Part shown: one piece after another, positions 18,403 to 26,975 of the stretch
How positions within the stretch are numbered: the first letter of the stretch is position 1
Layout: every line of letters starts with the position of its first letter
NCBI GenBank assembly: GCA_022710385.1
Contig: JAKLGZ010000001.1
Coordinates: forward strand, 1-64,000
DNA: 64,000 bases
Reading direction: 5' to 3'
DNA from: Methanoregula sp.
Lineage (GTDB): Archaea; Halobacteriota; Methanomicrobia; Methanomicrobiales; Methanospirillaceae
The notes under the pieces: model-generated
The model's input: the letters and a program-made list of their open reading frames with translations, nothing else
Databases searched by the model: none
Told to the model about the DNA's origin: nothing
Position numbers and translations under genes: made by a program

Positions 18403-18810
18403 ATGGGACAGCGGGATTGCCCGTTCTGCAGGGTGGACCTGGAGGAAGTGATCATCGATAATGACCTGGTTTTTGCCAGGTTCGATCGCTTCCCGGTGAG
18501 CCGTGGCCATCTCCTGATCATCTCAAAACGGCATTTCGCGGATTATTTCGAAGCTTCCCGGGAAGAGAAGATGGCAATCCTTGAGGTCATCGACCAGGCA
18601 AAGAGGTTTCTCCACAACCGCTTTCACCCCGATGGTTACAATATTGGTGTCAACATCGGGGAGGCAGCCGGCCAGACCGTCATGCACCTGCATGTCCATG
18701 TCATACCGCGGTATACAGGGGATGTCCCGGACCCGCGGGGTGGGATCAGGGGAGTCATTGCGGGGCGGCAGCACAGCGGGAACCTGGTGAACGATCAGGG
18801 TGAAGCATAG
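18403..18810 (+). CDS. HIT-family nucleotide hydrolase/transferase
   Basis: This 135-aa protein has the histidine triad H-L-H-V-H-V at 95-100, with His97 or His99 as likely nucleophile, and the zinc ligands C6-x2-C9 and H44 typical of HinT-like members. They hydrolyse adenosine phosphoramidates or diadenosine polyphosphates in the cytoplasm. The ATG at 18403 was chosen because it begins at M-G-Q-R-D-C-P-F-C and avoids a 26-nt overlap with the DUF4382 gene; a GAGGAT lies about 13 nt before it. A role linked to the lipoprotein upstream is not evident. Confidence 0.92.
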   Translation: MGQRDCPFCRVDLEEVIIDNDLVFARFDRFPVSRGHLLIISKRHFADYFEASREEKMAILEVIDQAKRFLHNRFHPDGYNIGVNIGEAAGQTVMHLHVHVIPRYTGDVPDPRGGIRGVIAGRQHSGNLVNDQGEA

Positions 18811-18930
18811 GATCCTGATCAGAGGACAGTGTACCTTCTCTCAGAGGAGATGGATCGGATCTGCAGAAGCGAACAAGAGGACAGGATGCAGAGACCATGA
18901 AACAGACAGATTTTTGGGAAGGAGATGAGT

Positions 18931-19062
18931 ATGGGATTTTTCAGCTGGCTGAAAGACCTGGTTGCAGCACCCCTGCATGATGAGCCGGAGAAGAAGCGGC
19001 GAAAGAGAGAGGATGAAGAAGAGGAAGAGATCGAGGAACTGGTTGCGATCGATATCATCTGA
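18931..19062 (+). CDS. Small acidic protein, 43 aa
   Basis: A very clear GGAAGGAG at 18917-18924 lies 6 nt before the ATG (another ATG at 18925 is in the same frame). The product starts M-G-F-F-S-W-L-K-D-L-V-A-A-P-L, a short amphipathic helix, followed by a K/R-rich and then E-rich stretch and a V-A-I-D-I-I end. The strong ribosome site and the charged, ordered composition argue that it is real. The function is unknown; peripheral membrane binding by the N-terminal helix is possible. Confidence 0.55.
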   Translation: MGFFSWLKDLVAAPLHDEPEKKRRKREDEEEEEIEELVAIDII

Positions 19063-19315
19063 ATTCTGTATATGCCATTTGCGAAGGCGTCCTTTCATCG
19101 CGGGATAGTTGTCCGAAAAGATCAGTCTCTCTATTGGTTCACCGAAATGAGAATGGGAAAATCGACTCTGATCTCATCGTTCCCTGGGGTGACAGGGAGA
19201 GCCTGACTTATCGTTGTGGTGAGAGGTCACTTCTTCCAGGCCCTCCTCGAGTGTGAAAACCAATGACCCTGATGGGAATGACCGGGAAGTTTAAAAGGGG
19301 ATTGATACCCCTTGG

Positions 19316-19849
19316 TTATGCCTGGCTGAGCTTTTCTGCAGCTTTTACTCCTTCGGCCAGTTCTGATCCAAGTGCCATGAGAGAGTCTGGAGTGATGAAC
19401 CCGTTTGCAAGCATGATTCCATCCTGTGCGAGCGCTATCTCCTTCAGATTCTTGGCCCAGAGATGCTCGATCAGCAGGAATCCGGCGGCGCTTCCATTGG
19501 GAATGTCCCTAGCAATCTCCCGGATCTGTTTGTGGTTGAGTCCGAACTCCTTTGACATCGCAGCAGCACCCGCTTTTGCCCCGGCCACGGCACCCTTTCC
19601 GCGAGCGGCACCAAGCCCGATCAGCGCTCCGACAGCGGCTCCCAGTCGTTTCCGGTCGGCATCGGAGAGCTCGGTGATCTGCACCGATTCGATCAAGCCG
19701 TTCGCATCCTTCACCACGCCAAGGAGCCCGATCAGTCGGATGTACTTCTTCTCACTGAGCGCGAGCAGTTCCTTGAGTAAATCTCCTTTCAGCTTGTGCG
19801 GGTCGGGAAATCCGATCGCGACCATCTGGACAGGTCCAAATTCAACCAT
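19316..19849 (-). CDS. DUF1269/DUF6325-like protein
   Basis: This 177-aa protein opens with V-A-I-G-F-P and a short alpha/beta half, then has a Gly/Ala-rich central stretch (A-A-V-G-A-L-I-G-L-G-A-A-R-G-K-G), and ends with a helical part around I-P-N-G-S-A-A-G-F-L-L-I-E-H-L-W-A. This layout matches the DUF1269-type membrane-associated proteins. The role is unknown. AGGAAAGA precedes the ATG. It is divergent from the GMC oxidoreductase gene, about 200 nt away. Confidence 0.75.
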   Translation of the reverse strand: MVEFGPVQMVAIGFPDPHKLKGDLLKELLALSEKKYIRLIGLLGVVKDANGLIESVQITELSDADRKRLGAAVGALIGLGAARGKGAVAGAKAGAAAMSKEFGLNHKQIREIARDIPNGSAAGFLLIEHLWAKNLKEIALAQDGIMLANGFITPDSLMALGSELAEGVKAAEKLSQA

Positions 19850-20053
19850 TCTCTTTCCTCCTGTATAGCATCAGATAACGAATCCTGGTATATAAAGGTA
19901 GCCGGGACCCGCCAGTCTCAAAGGAATCCTGGTGGCGGCATTGCTCTTCTCAGAATGTTTTTTATCCCGTTCGTACCAGGCCGAGAACCATCAGAAACGC
20001 AAGCCCGGAGCGGCGCCAAGTACCTTATCATCCCCGTGCACCCTCTCTTGTGT

Positions 20054-21247
20054 ATGGCAATCGTGGTCGGATCCGGGGCTGGGGGGGCAACCGTCGCAAA
20101 GGAACTTGCGGCGGCGGGGCACCGGGTCCTGATCATCGAGAGGGGCCCGGCAATCCCCGAGGTGGATGCCCATCGGTATTACGAGAACGTGGATGCCGGG
20201 GTGAAACTGATGAGGACCTGCTGCCTCGGCGGCACCACGATGGTCTCTGCCGGAAACGCCCTCCGCGGCCTTGAGCCAGATCTGCTCGCGTTCGGGATCG
20301 ATTTATCGTCCGAGTTTGCCGAGGTTGAACGGGAGCTCGGGGTCCGGGAGCTCCCTGACGAACTGATCGGAGAAGGGACATTTCGCCTGATGGAGGCCGC
20401 GTCCCGGCTCGGTTTTCCAGTGCAGAAGATGCCAAAGTTCATCGATCCTGGCGAGTGTTGCAGGGACGGGCGCTGCAGCCTCGGATGCCCCGTTCAGGCA
20501 CGCTGGAACGCGGTCCGGTTTGTGGAGCGTGCACTAATGCTCGGTGCAGCGCTCGTGACCGGCCAGGCAGTTACCGGGATACTCACCCATGGCAGCAGGG
20601 TTACGGGGGTCAGGTGCGGATCGAGGGAGTATCATGATGATCTCGTCGTTATCGCGGCCGGAGCCATGGAGACCCCGCGTCTCCTCGCGGGTATCGGGAT
20701 CCCCACCTCCCCGCTCTTCTGTGATACCTTTGCATCGATTGGCGGAGTCTGCCCCGGGATCGGGTTCCATCAGGACGTGCCGATGGGGGCATACATGCCG
20801 CACAGCAGCAGCCTCATCCTGACCCACTATGCCCGCCAGTTCGTGACCGCCCTCAAAGCGGCTGGTCATGATGCAGGGGAGGGCGACATCCTTGGTATGA
20901 TGGTGAAGATCAGGGATGAAGCAAGCGGTTCGGTAGGCGAGACCATCGAGAAAGGGGTTACCGAGCCCGACTCACGGCAGCTGGCATGCGGGGCCTCGAT
21001 TGCTGGTGCGATCCTCACCGAAGCAGGGGTTGATCCTGCCACGTTTGTCTCGCTTCCGCTCCGGGGATCTCATCCGGGAGGCACGGCTCGGATAGGGTTC
21101 TCGGTGGATACCCGACTCATGACCCGGATTGACGGCCTCTACGTCGTTGATGCTTCCGTCCTGCCCGCAGCGCCAGGTGCACCCCCCATCCTTACGATCA
21201 TCGCGCTTGCCAAGTACGCGGCAAAAAGGATGGAGGGCACAGAATGA
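20054..21247 (+). CDS. GMC-family FAD-dependent oxidoreductase
   Basis: This 397-aa protein begins with the FAD dinucleotide motif G-S-G-A-G-G-A at about 6-12, then V-L-I-I-E-R-G-P. A C-C-R-D-G-R-C-S-L-G-C-P segment near 136-147 is characteristic of the glucose-methanol-choline clan in prokaryotes. A C-terminal S-H-P-G-G-T-A-R-I-G and V-V-D-A-S-V-L-P close the FAD site. It oxidises an alcohol-type substrate that I cannot name. ATG 20054 was chosen because it starts directly before the FAD motif; longer in-frame options add unrelated residues. Confidence 0.88.
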   Translation: MAIVVGSGAGGATVAKELAAAGHRVLIIERGPAIPEVDAHRYYENVDAGVKLMRTCCLGGTTMVSAGNALRGLEPDLLAFGIDLSSEFAEVERELGVRELPDELIGEGTFRLMEAASRLGFPVQKMPKFIDPGECCRDGRCSLGCPVQARWNAVRFVERALMLGAALVTGQAVTGILTHGSRVTGVRCGSREYHDDLVVIAAGAMETPRLLAGIGIPTSPLFCDTFASIGGVCPGIGFHQDVPMGAYMPHSSSLILTHYARQFVTALKAAGHDAGEGDILGMMVKIRDEASGSVGETIEKGVTEPDSRQLACGASIAGAILTEAGVDPATFVSLPLRGSHPGGTARIGFSVDTRLMTRIDGLYVVDASVLPAAPGAPPILTIIALAKYAAKRMEGTE

Positions 21248-21545
21248 GAACCAGGTATCCCGGTCGAGAGCATCTTTTTTGGAGAGGAACAATATCAGGA
21301 AGCTGATGTATGATCTCTCTTCCGTCCCGGATACGAAACCTCGTCTCATGAGGGTGCTCCTACCCTTCCGCTTTAGAAAAAACTGTTCGGGCTGTCGGAG
21401 GAACCGGTTCGAAATCCGGCTCTCTCTCATTCGTATCTTCTGAGAGAAGGTTTGGTACTGAGACGGTGGGAAAAAAATCATGATTGCCTTTCAAATGACA
21501 CAGCAAAAAAAGATGAAAAGGGAGGAGGATTTTCAAAGGGGACAT
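21248..21545. other. Convergent intergenic region, no gene seen
   Basis: This 298-nt gap lies between the GMC gene end and the 3' end of the minus-strand surface protein. A palindromic CCGG-TTCGAAAT-CCGG at 21403-21418 resembles a tRNA T-arm but no acceptor or anticodon arm fits. Short A-runs near 21473 and 21506 may terminate the minus-strand gene. Confidence 0.4.
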
Positions 21546-22166
21546 TCAGCCCTTTCTCCGCACAATGCCGAATCCTGCCAGGGTCAGCATGATCGCTCCG
21601 ACAAGCGGAATCACTGAAAGGCCAGTTGGTGTGGGAGGAGGGGTTGATTCGGTGGGGATAGTAGTTGGAAGCATGGTCGGGGGCGTGGTCTGGAGGGGTG
21701 TTTGGGTCAGGGTGGATGCAATGAGAGAGAATGACGAGGTTGCCACCGCCTTCGGCACCGTTACTCCGGTTACCGTGACAAGGTAGGTATCCGGTCCAAA
21801 GGTGGCCGTATCAAAAGAGAAGGACCAGGTATTCTTTTCTCCCGGCCCTTTCCGGACCAGGGTTGTCCCGGAGACCCCAAAGAAGGTACCGCCTGCCTTT
21901 TCTTGCGTGGGTCCGAAGGACTGGGAGAGCACTTCCACCAGCAGATCATTGCCAGGTGCCAGGTTGGTGGTGCCGGACAGAATGATCGTGTCACCGATGT
22001 GATAGGTCGCCAGGTCCGTGATCGTTACCTCCGGGGGGACGACCGTGATCTGCCCCCCCACAGGAAGGATCATGAGGAGGGAAAGGACGATGACGAGCAA
22101 CGCCCATACCCCGCTGATCTTCAGGAATCCCGGCTTTGTCCTGCTTCCAGGTACGGTCTGTTTCAT
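21546..22166 (-). CDS. Small anchored surface protein sharing the DUF3821 protein's last module
   Basis: This 206-aa protein has a signal helix (V-W-A-L-L-V-I-V-L-S-L-L-M-I), one Ig-like module with I-G-D-T-I-I-L-S-G-T-T-N-L-A-P-G and P-D-T-Y-L-V-T-V-T-G-V, a Thr/Pro stalk and a final transmembrane helix ending R-R-K-G. The module is nearly the same as residues about 700-800 of the protein at 13054-15606. The ATG at 22166 was chosen for the GGAGTG about 10 nt before it; the frame stays open further up to 22295 but that part lacks a signal. It is probably displayed on the cell surface. Confidence 0.75.
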   Translation of the reverse strand: MKQTVPGSRTKPGFLKISGVWALLVIVLSLLMILPVGGQITVVPPEVTITDLATYHIGDTIILSGTTNLAPGNDLLVEVLSQSFGPTQEKAGGTFFGVSGTTLVRKGPGEKNTWSFSFDTATFGPDTYLVTVTGVTVPKAVATSSFSLIASTLTQTPLQTTPPTMLPTTIPTESTPPPTPTGLSVIPLVGAIMLTLAGFGIVRRKG

Positions 22167-22435
22167 TGGTGCGTTCCACTCCTGTTCCAGCCGGAATCGG
22201 CTGTGTGTTCCTATCAGGAACTGATAGGAGTGAATACGGAATGGTCTGTTAAATACGTGACGGTGGATTCCCGTTTCACCGGAGCGATCCCCCACAATAC
22301 AATCTCTTCTTCACAAAGGACGGAAGATTTCTCTGATGAAAATTCTCACAGGAAAAATGGACTGCCCCCTCCATCACTTCGAAAATTCCCGCACTCAACG
22401 CCATGTTTAATCAAAGGGACGCCAATATCCCGATC

Positions 22436-23752
22436 ATGAACCAGCTCGCCATCTCGCTCCTGTTGCTGTCATCCCTGGTGATTGCCGCCCTCTCCCTGGC
22501 CGGCTGCACCAGCCCCGGGACCCTTCCGGAAGAATTGCCACCGGAAGGGATCACCCCTGATACTACTGATCCTCCCGGAACTCCCCCTGGAAGTCCGCAG
22601 AGCATCGTTGCTGCAAACAATCTGTTTGCCCTGGACCTCTATTCCCGCCTTGCAGGAGACCCCAAAAACAGCGGGGAGAATCTCTTCTTCTCACCATTCA
22701 GCATCTCATCGGCGCTTGCCATCACGTATGAGGGAGCCCGTGGCGATACCGCCAGCGAGATCCGGGAGGTATTTTATTTCCCGGCAGATTCCGAAGGAAT
22801 GCGGGCAGGATACCAGGCGATCATTGGCGGAATCAACAACGGGTCTTCTGCGTACCAGCTCCGGACCGCAAACGCCCTCTGGGCGGAGCAGACCTACCCC
22901 TTCCTCCCGGGATACATCTCAGTGGCAGATGAAGTATACGGAGCCAGGGCGACCAACCTGGACTTCATCACAAAGCCCGATGATTCACGGGTTACGATCA
23001 ATCAATGGGTCGAGGAGCAGACCAATGATAAGATCAGGGATCTGCTCCCCGCCGGCTCCATTAACTCGCTCACCCGCCTGGTGATCACCAACGCTGTCTA
23101 CTTCAAGGGGACCTGGGAGAAACAGTTCGACGAGAAAGAGACGAGCATCCAGGACTTCCGGACCAGTGACGGAACGATCCTGCCGGTGGCAATGATGCAG
23201 CGGACCGACACCAATGCGACGTATGGTTACATGGAGACCGGGGATCTCCAGGTGCTCCTGATGCCGTACGAATCCGACTCAGGCAAACATCTTTCCATGA
23301 TGATCCTCCTCCCTAAGGATGGAGATCTGGCTGACCTTGAGGGATCGCTTTCTGCCGAATGGCTGAAAGGACTGCAGCAGAACCTAACGACCCAGCGGGT
23401 GATGGTGTATTTCCCGAAGTTCACCATGGAGACGAAGTACACCCTGCCAGCCACCCTCTCGGCCATGGGGATGCCAACCGCGTTTACCGCGGATGCTGAC
23501 CTTTCCGGGATGGATGGGACGAGAAACCTGTTCATCGGTGACGTGATCCACCAGGCATTCGTTGACGTGAACGAAGAAGGGACCGAGGCGGCAGCGGCTA
23601 CCGCGGTAGTCATCCAACGTGCAATGGCACCCGCGGGACCACTACCCGTCCCCGTCTTCAGGGCGGATCACCCGTTCCTCTTCCTCATCCAGGACGACGA
23701 AACCGGGCTGATCCTGTTCATGGGACGGGTGGAGCACCCGGAATCCTCCTGA
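22436..23752 (+). CDS. Serpin (serine protease inhibitor) lipoprotein
   Basis: This 438-aa protein has a lipobox L-A-G-C about 21 residues in, a short Pro/Thr linker, then a full serpin fold. The serpin signature is clear: the strand and shutter segments F-S-P-F-S-I-S-S-A-L, the hinge E-E-G-T-E-A-A-A-A-T at about 380-389, and the C-terminal F-x-A-D-H-P-F-L-F-L-I. The Ala-rich hinge implies an inhibitory serpin that traps its target by loop insertion. Counting from the hinge puts P2-P1' near R-A-M. The ATG at 22436 fits the lipoprotein signal; an in-frame ATG at 22403 adds 11 residues. Confidence 0.93.
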   Translation: MNQLAISLLLLSSLVIAALSLAGCTSPGTLPEELPPEGITPDTTDPPGTPPGSPQSIVAANNLFALDLYSRLAGDPKNSGENLFFSPFSISSALAITYEGARGDTASEIREVFYFPADSEGMRAGYQAIIGGINNGSSAYQLRTANALWAEQTYPFLPGYISVADEVYGARATNLDFITKPDDSRVTINQWVEEQTNDKIRDLLPAGSINSLTRLVITNAVYFKGTWEKQFDEKETSIQDFRTSDGTILPVAMMQRTDTNATYGYMETGDLQVLLMPYESDSGKHLSMMILLPKDGDLADLEGSLSAEWLKGLQQNLTTQRVMVYFPKFTMETKYTLPATLSAMGMPTAFTADADLSGMDGTRNLFIGDVIHQAFVDVNEEGTEAAAATAVVIQRAMAPAGPLPVPVFRADHPFLFLIQDDETGLILFMGRVEHPESS

Positions 23753-23941
23753 TTTTTCCGAACCTTACAAAGGGATTCTCCAATCTGCGGCGAGAATATC
23801 AAAGAATTACACCTGCCGATCATCTCGCACGATCTGCCCTTTTCCTGTATAACAAATCCCTGGAATCGGATCATCTGTTTTAAATCCAAATACAGGAGAA
23901 CGCTGTAGTATAGAGGGGATCCCCTTCCCCTGAAATAATCC

Positions 23942-24829
23942 ATGTACAACGCGATCAAGCACCGGACCTTTGAAATTCTTGAACAGACCAGGGAACGCGA
24001 TCTGACCAGCCAGTATTTCCAGATCTTCATCATCATCCTGATCGTCCTTAACGTCATAGCCGTCGTGCTTGAATCCGTTCAGGTCCTTCTCCTGCAGTAT
24101 TACCGGTTCTTCCTTGCCTTTGAGATCTTCTCGATCACGATCTTTTCCATCGAGTATCTCCTGCGACTCTGGGTATGCACCGAATCTCAGGAGTATCACC
24201 GGCCGGTCATCGGCCGGATCCGGTATGCACTCACCCCGCTTGCCATTGTCGACCTGCTGGCTATCGTCCCCTTCTTCCTCCCGTTCCTCATCCCGGTCGA
24301 CCTCAGGTTCCTCCGGGTGCTGCGGATCATGAGAATATTCCGGGCATTGAAACTGATCCGGTATTCTGCGGCTTCATCATTCATGGCACGGGCTCTCCGG
24401 AGGGAGAAGTACGTCATTTTCGTGAGCCTCCTCATCCTGGCGGTCCTTTTTGTGCTTGCCTCGACCCTGATGTACTATGCAGAATACGATGCGCAGCCGG
24501 AAGCCTTTGCCAGCATCCCCCATGCCATGTGGTGGGCGGTCGTCACCCTGACCACGGTGGGATATGGCGATATCTACCCCGTCACGGTCCAGGGCAAGAT
24601 CATTGGTGCCGTTGTTGCCATCCTGGGTATCGGTTTTTTTGCCCTCCCTGCCGGTATCATCGCAGCGGGATTCATCTCCGAGGTAAGGAATTCCGGGTGC
24701 AGGGAAGATACAACCCCTTCTGATGCTCGCCTGACCTCACTGGAACGATTGGCCGATCTGAAGGCGAACGGGTACCTCACCGAGGGAGAGTTCCAGCAGG
24801 AGAAGCAGAAGATCCTGGAAGAGAAATGA
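23942..24829 (+). CDS. Voltage-gated potassium channel
   Basis: This 295-aa protein has six transmembrane helices. The S4 voltage sensor carries regularly spaced arginines (R-F-L-R-V-L-R-I-M-R) at about 121-131, and the pore has the K+ filter T-V-G-Y-G-D near 204-209, as in KvAP. After S6 the tail ends in a short SHOCT-like motif (L-x-x-L-x-x-N-G-x-L-T-x-x-E-F) near residues 260-290, often involved in oligomerisation. It should carry K+ currents across the cytoplasmic membrane. A T5 run at 24836-24840 follows the stop. Confidence 0.95.
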   Translation: MYNAIKHRTFEILEQTRERDLTSQYFQIFIIILIVLNVIAVVLESVQVLLLQYYRFFLAFEIFSITIFSIEYLLRLWVCTESQEYHRPVIGRIRYALTPLAIVDLLAIVPFFLPFLIPVDLRFLRVLRIMRIFRALKLIRYSAASSFMARALRREKYVIFVSLLILAVLFVLASTLMYYAEYDAQPEAFASIPHAMWWAVVTLTTVGYGDIYPVTVQGKIIGAVVAILGIGFFALPAGIIAAGFISEVRNSGCREDTTPSDARLTSLERLADLKANGYLTEGEFQQEKQKILEEK

Positions 24830-24901
24830 TACCCCTTTTTCAGCGGTGAACAATTCGCGGTAGGTGCGGTATGATCCTATCGTGCAGGAACACGCGATGG
24901 C

Positions 24902-24910
24902 TTAATAAAA
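24902..24910 (+). promoter_or_regulatory. TATA box of the double SBP lipoprotein gene (probable leaderless)
   Basis: TTAATAAAA is centred about 26 nt before the ATG at 24932, and no Shine-Dalgarno sequence is seen, so the mRNA probably begins at the start codon. Confidence 0.5.
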
Positions 24911-24931
24911 CCTGTTGATTTATGTTCCATT

Positions 24932-26878
24932 ATGCTACCTTCCCGAACCTCCCTTTTCCACGGTCTGATGCTTCTTTTCGTAGGACTGATGCTCCTTATA
25001 TGCGGCTGCACATCGCTCCCTCCTGGCGATGCAGGAATTCCTATCGAGAGTCTTACTATCTATACCGAGCAGAACCCGCCCTACAACTACGAGGAGAACG
25101 GAACCCTGCAGGGGTTGTCAATCGACCTCTTTGAGGCGGTCACCGAACAGATGGGCAGACCTGTATCCCGTGATCAGATACAACTGGTCCCCTGGTCCGA
25201 GGGCTACCAGGCGGCCCTGCACGGCAACAAGACCATGATCTTTGCTATTGCCAGGCTTCCTGCAAGGGAGACCTCCTTTAAATGGGCCGGGCCCATCTAT
25301 CCCTATACCACCGTCCTCTTTGCCCGGCCTGACAGCGGGATCGCCATCACCAGTACTGAAGAGTTGGAGGGATACCGGATCGGAGTGATAGAAGATGACG
25401 CCGCCGTCCAGCAGCTGCTGGATGCCGGGGTGAACCAGAGCCAGCTCGTGCTGGAGACAAATGTCTCGACACTTGTCACCGAACTCCAGGAAGGCGGGAT
25501 CGACTTGTGGGCTTATTCGCAGACATCCGGCAGGTATTTCGCCAGGCAATTGACCGGCAACGCCTATAGCTTCACGATTGTTTACACATTCCCCGACATC
25601 CCAATCTATTTTGGCTTCAGCCGTGACGTGCCTGATGCAACCGTCCAGTCCTTCCAGCAGGCACTGGATGCCCTGAAGGCTGATAAGGACGTCAGGGGGA
25701 TCAGCACGTACGACGCGATTATCGGACGGCACGTTCCTCTCGTCGGGCTCTCCCATCTGCAGTACCTGACCGAGGAGTGGGCACCCTACAACTTCGAGGA
25801 GAACGGGACAGCCGGTGGTATTGGCGTCGGGATCCTGGAGGCGGTCTTCGCAGACATCGGGGTGAACCTCTCCCGGGAAGATGTGCAGATCGTCCCGCTT
25901 GCCGAAGGGTTCCGGGAGGTTCAGAACGGGAGCTCCGTGCTCTTCTCTATTGTCCGCTCTTCGGAGCGGGATCCTCTCTATCAGTGGGTCGGGCCATTCA
26001 CCCGCGGAAGTTTTGTCATTTATGCCCCGATGAACCGGAATATCACCATCGCCTCACCCGACGATCTGAACCGGTTCCGTATCGGGGCTGTTGAGGGAAC
26101 GATCGAGAACACCCTCCTTACTGACCGCGGCGTGAACACCTCCCGGATCATCAACGCCCCGGCGCCTGAGGATCTCCTCCGTATGCTTGAGGCAGGGGAG
26201 ATTGATCTCTGGGCTACCGGCGATCTTGCCGGCCGGCACCAGATGATGAAGACAGCTGAGGATCCGACTACCTATGAGATCGTTTACACCCTGAGCACGA
26301 ACGACTTCTACTTCGTGTTCAGCAAAGATGTTCCGGATACCCTGGTGAGTGCCTTTGGCCAGGCACTTGAGAACGTGCGTCTCCAGCGGGATGCCCAGGG
26401 GGTCAGCGAATATGAGCGGGTCATCTATCACTACCTTGGGGCCAGCTGTGCACGCCAGACCTTCACTGATGCAGAAGTGATAGCCCTTGTGAATATCACC
26501 GCTGCCGATATCGGGCGGAACACTCCCGACACGTTCCGGCGCATCAATGCGGGCGAAGCCCCCTACAAGAGCCCCGAACACCCTGACCTCTATGTATTTG
26601 TATACGATACGAACGTGACCCTGGTGGCCAGCGGCGACAATATCCGCCAGGTTGGTGTCAATTACCATGGCAAAACCGATGTAACCGGAAGACCGTTCCG
26701 TGATGAGATCGTCACCGCAGCGATAGCAGACGGGACAGGCTGGGTGGAGTATGTGTACAGCAATCCTCTGCAGACGGGAGTATTCTACAAGAATACCTAT
26801 TTCCGGCGGGCGGTGGGAAGTGATGGGAAGATCTATATTATCGCGGCAGGGAACTACCAGAGCTGCGAAGAGGTATAG
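24932..26878 (+). CDS. Lipoprotein with two tandem substrate-binding (SBP_bac_3) domains and a C-terminal Cache-like domain
   Basis: This 648-aa protein has a lipobox I-C-G-C at about residues 26-29. Two copies of a periplasmic-binding-protein type 3 domain follow (about 35-275 and 275-500), each starting with E-x-x-P-Y-N-Y/F-E-E-N-G-T and containing a hinge Y-R-I-G-V/A. The last part (about 510-640) shows Y-V-F-V-Y-D-T-N-V-T-L-V-A-S-G and G-R-P-F-R-D-E, as in small Cache sensor domains. There is no transmembrane kinase or chemoreceptor part, so it would work as an external ligand receptor with a partner not seen nearby. Confidence 0.85.
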   Translation: MLPSRTSLFHGLMLLFVGLMLLICGCTSLPPGDAGIPIESLTIYTEQNPPYNYEENGTLQGLSIDLFEAVTEQMGRPVSRDQIQLVPWSEGYQAALHGNKTMIFAIARLPARETSFKWAGPIYPYTTVLFARPDSGIAITSTEELEGYRIGVIEDDAAVQQLLDAGVNQSQLVLETNVSTLVTELQEGGIDLWAYSQTSGRYFARQLTGNAYSFTIVYTFPDIPIYFGFSRDVPDATVQSFQQALDALKADKDVRGISTYDAIIGRHVPLVGLSHLQYLTEEWAPYNFEENGTAGGIGVGILEAVFADIGVNLSREDVQIVPLAEGFREVQNGSSVLFSIVRSSERDPLYQWVGPFTRGSFVIYAPMNRNITIASPDDLNRFRIGAVEGTIENTLLTDRGVNTSRIINAPAPEDLLRMLEAGEIDLWATGDLAGRHQMMKTAEDPTTYEIVYTLSTNDFYFVFSKDVPDTLVSAFGQALENVRLQRDAQGVSEYERVIYHYLGASCARQTFTDAEVIALVNITAADIGRNTPDTFRRINAGEAPYKSPEHPDLYVFVYDTNVTLVASGDNIRQVGVNYHGKTDVTGRPFRDEIVTAAIADGTGWVEYVYSNPLQTGVFYKNTYFRRAVGSDGKIYIIAAGNYQSCEEV

Positions 26879-26942
26879 CAGCGGGTGATAAGGGATGGGT
26901 CCTCCCCTTATCCCCTGGTCCCCTGCAACGACAGGTATCCCT

Positions 26943-26965
26943 AAAAAAGATCCGTGTCCTTTTTT
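26943..26965. terminator. Bidirectional terminator between convergent genes
   Basis: A6 at 26943-26948 (T6 on the minus strand) and T6 at 26960-26965 lie back to back between the converging SBP lipoprotein and EFR1 genes, so each strand has its own poly-T stop. Confidence 0.5.
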
Positions 26966-26975
26966 CTAGCGGAGA

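Noticed and set aside
21395-21430. tRNA-like T-arm (CCGG-TTCGAAAT-CCGG)
   Set aside because: The loop has 8 nt and the stem only 4 bp on either strand; no acceptor, D-arm or anticodon stem with correct spacing could be folded.
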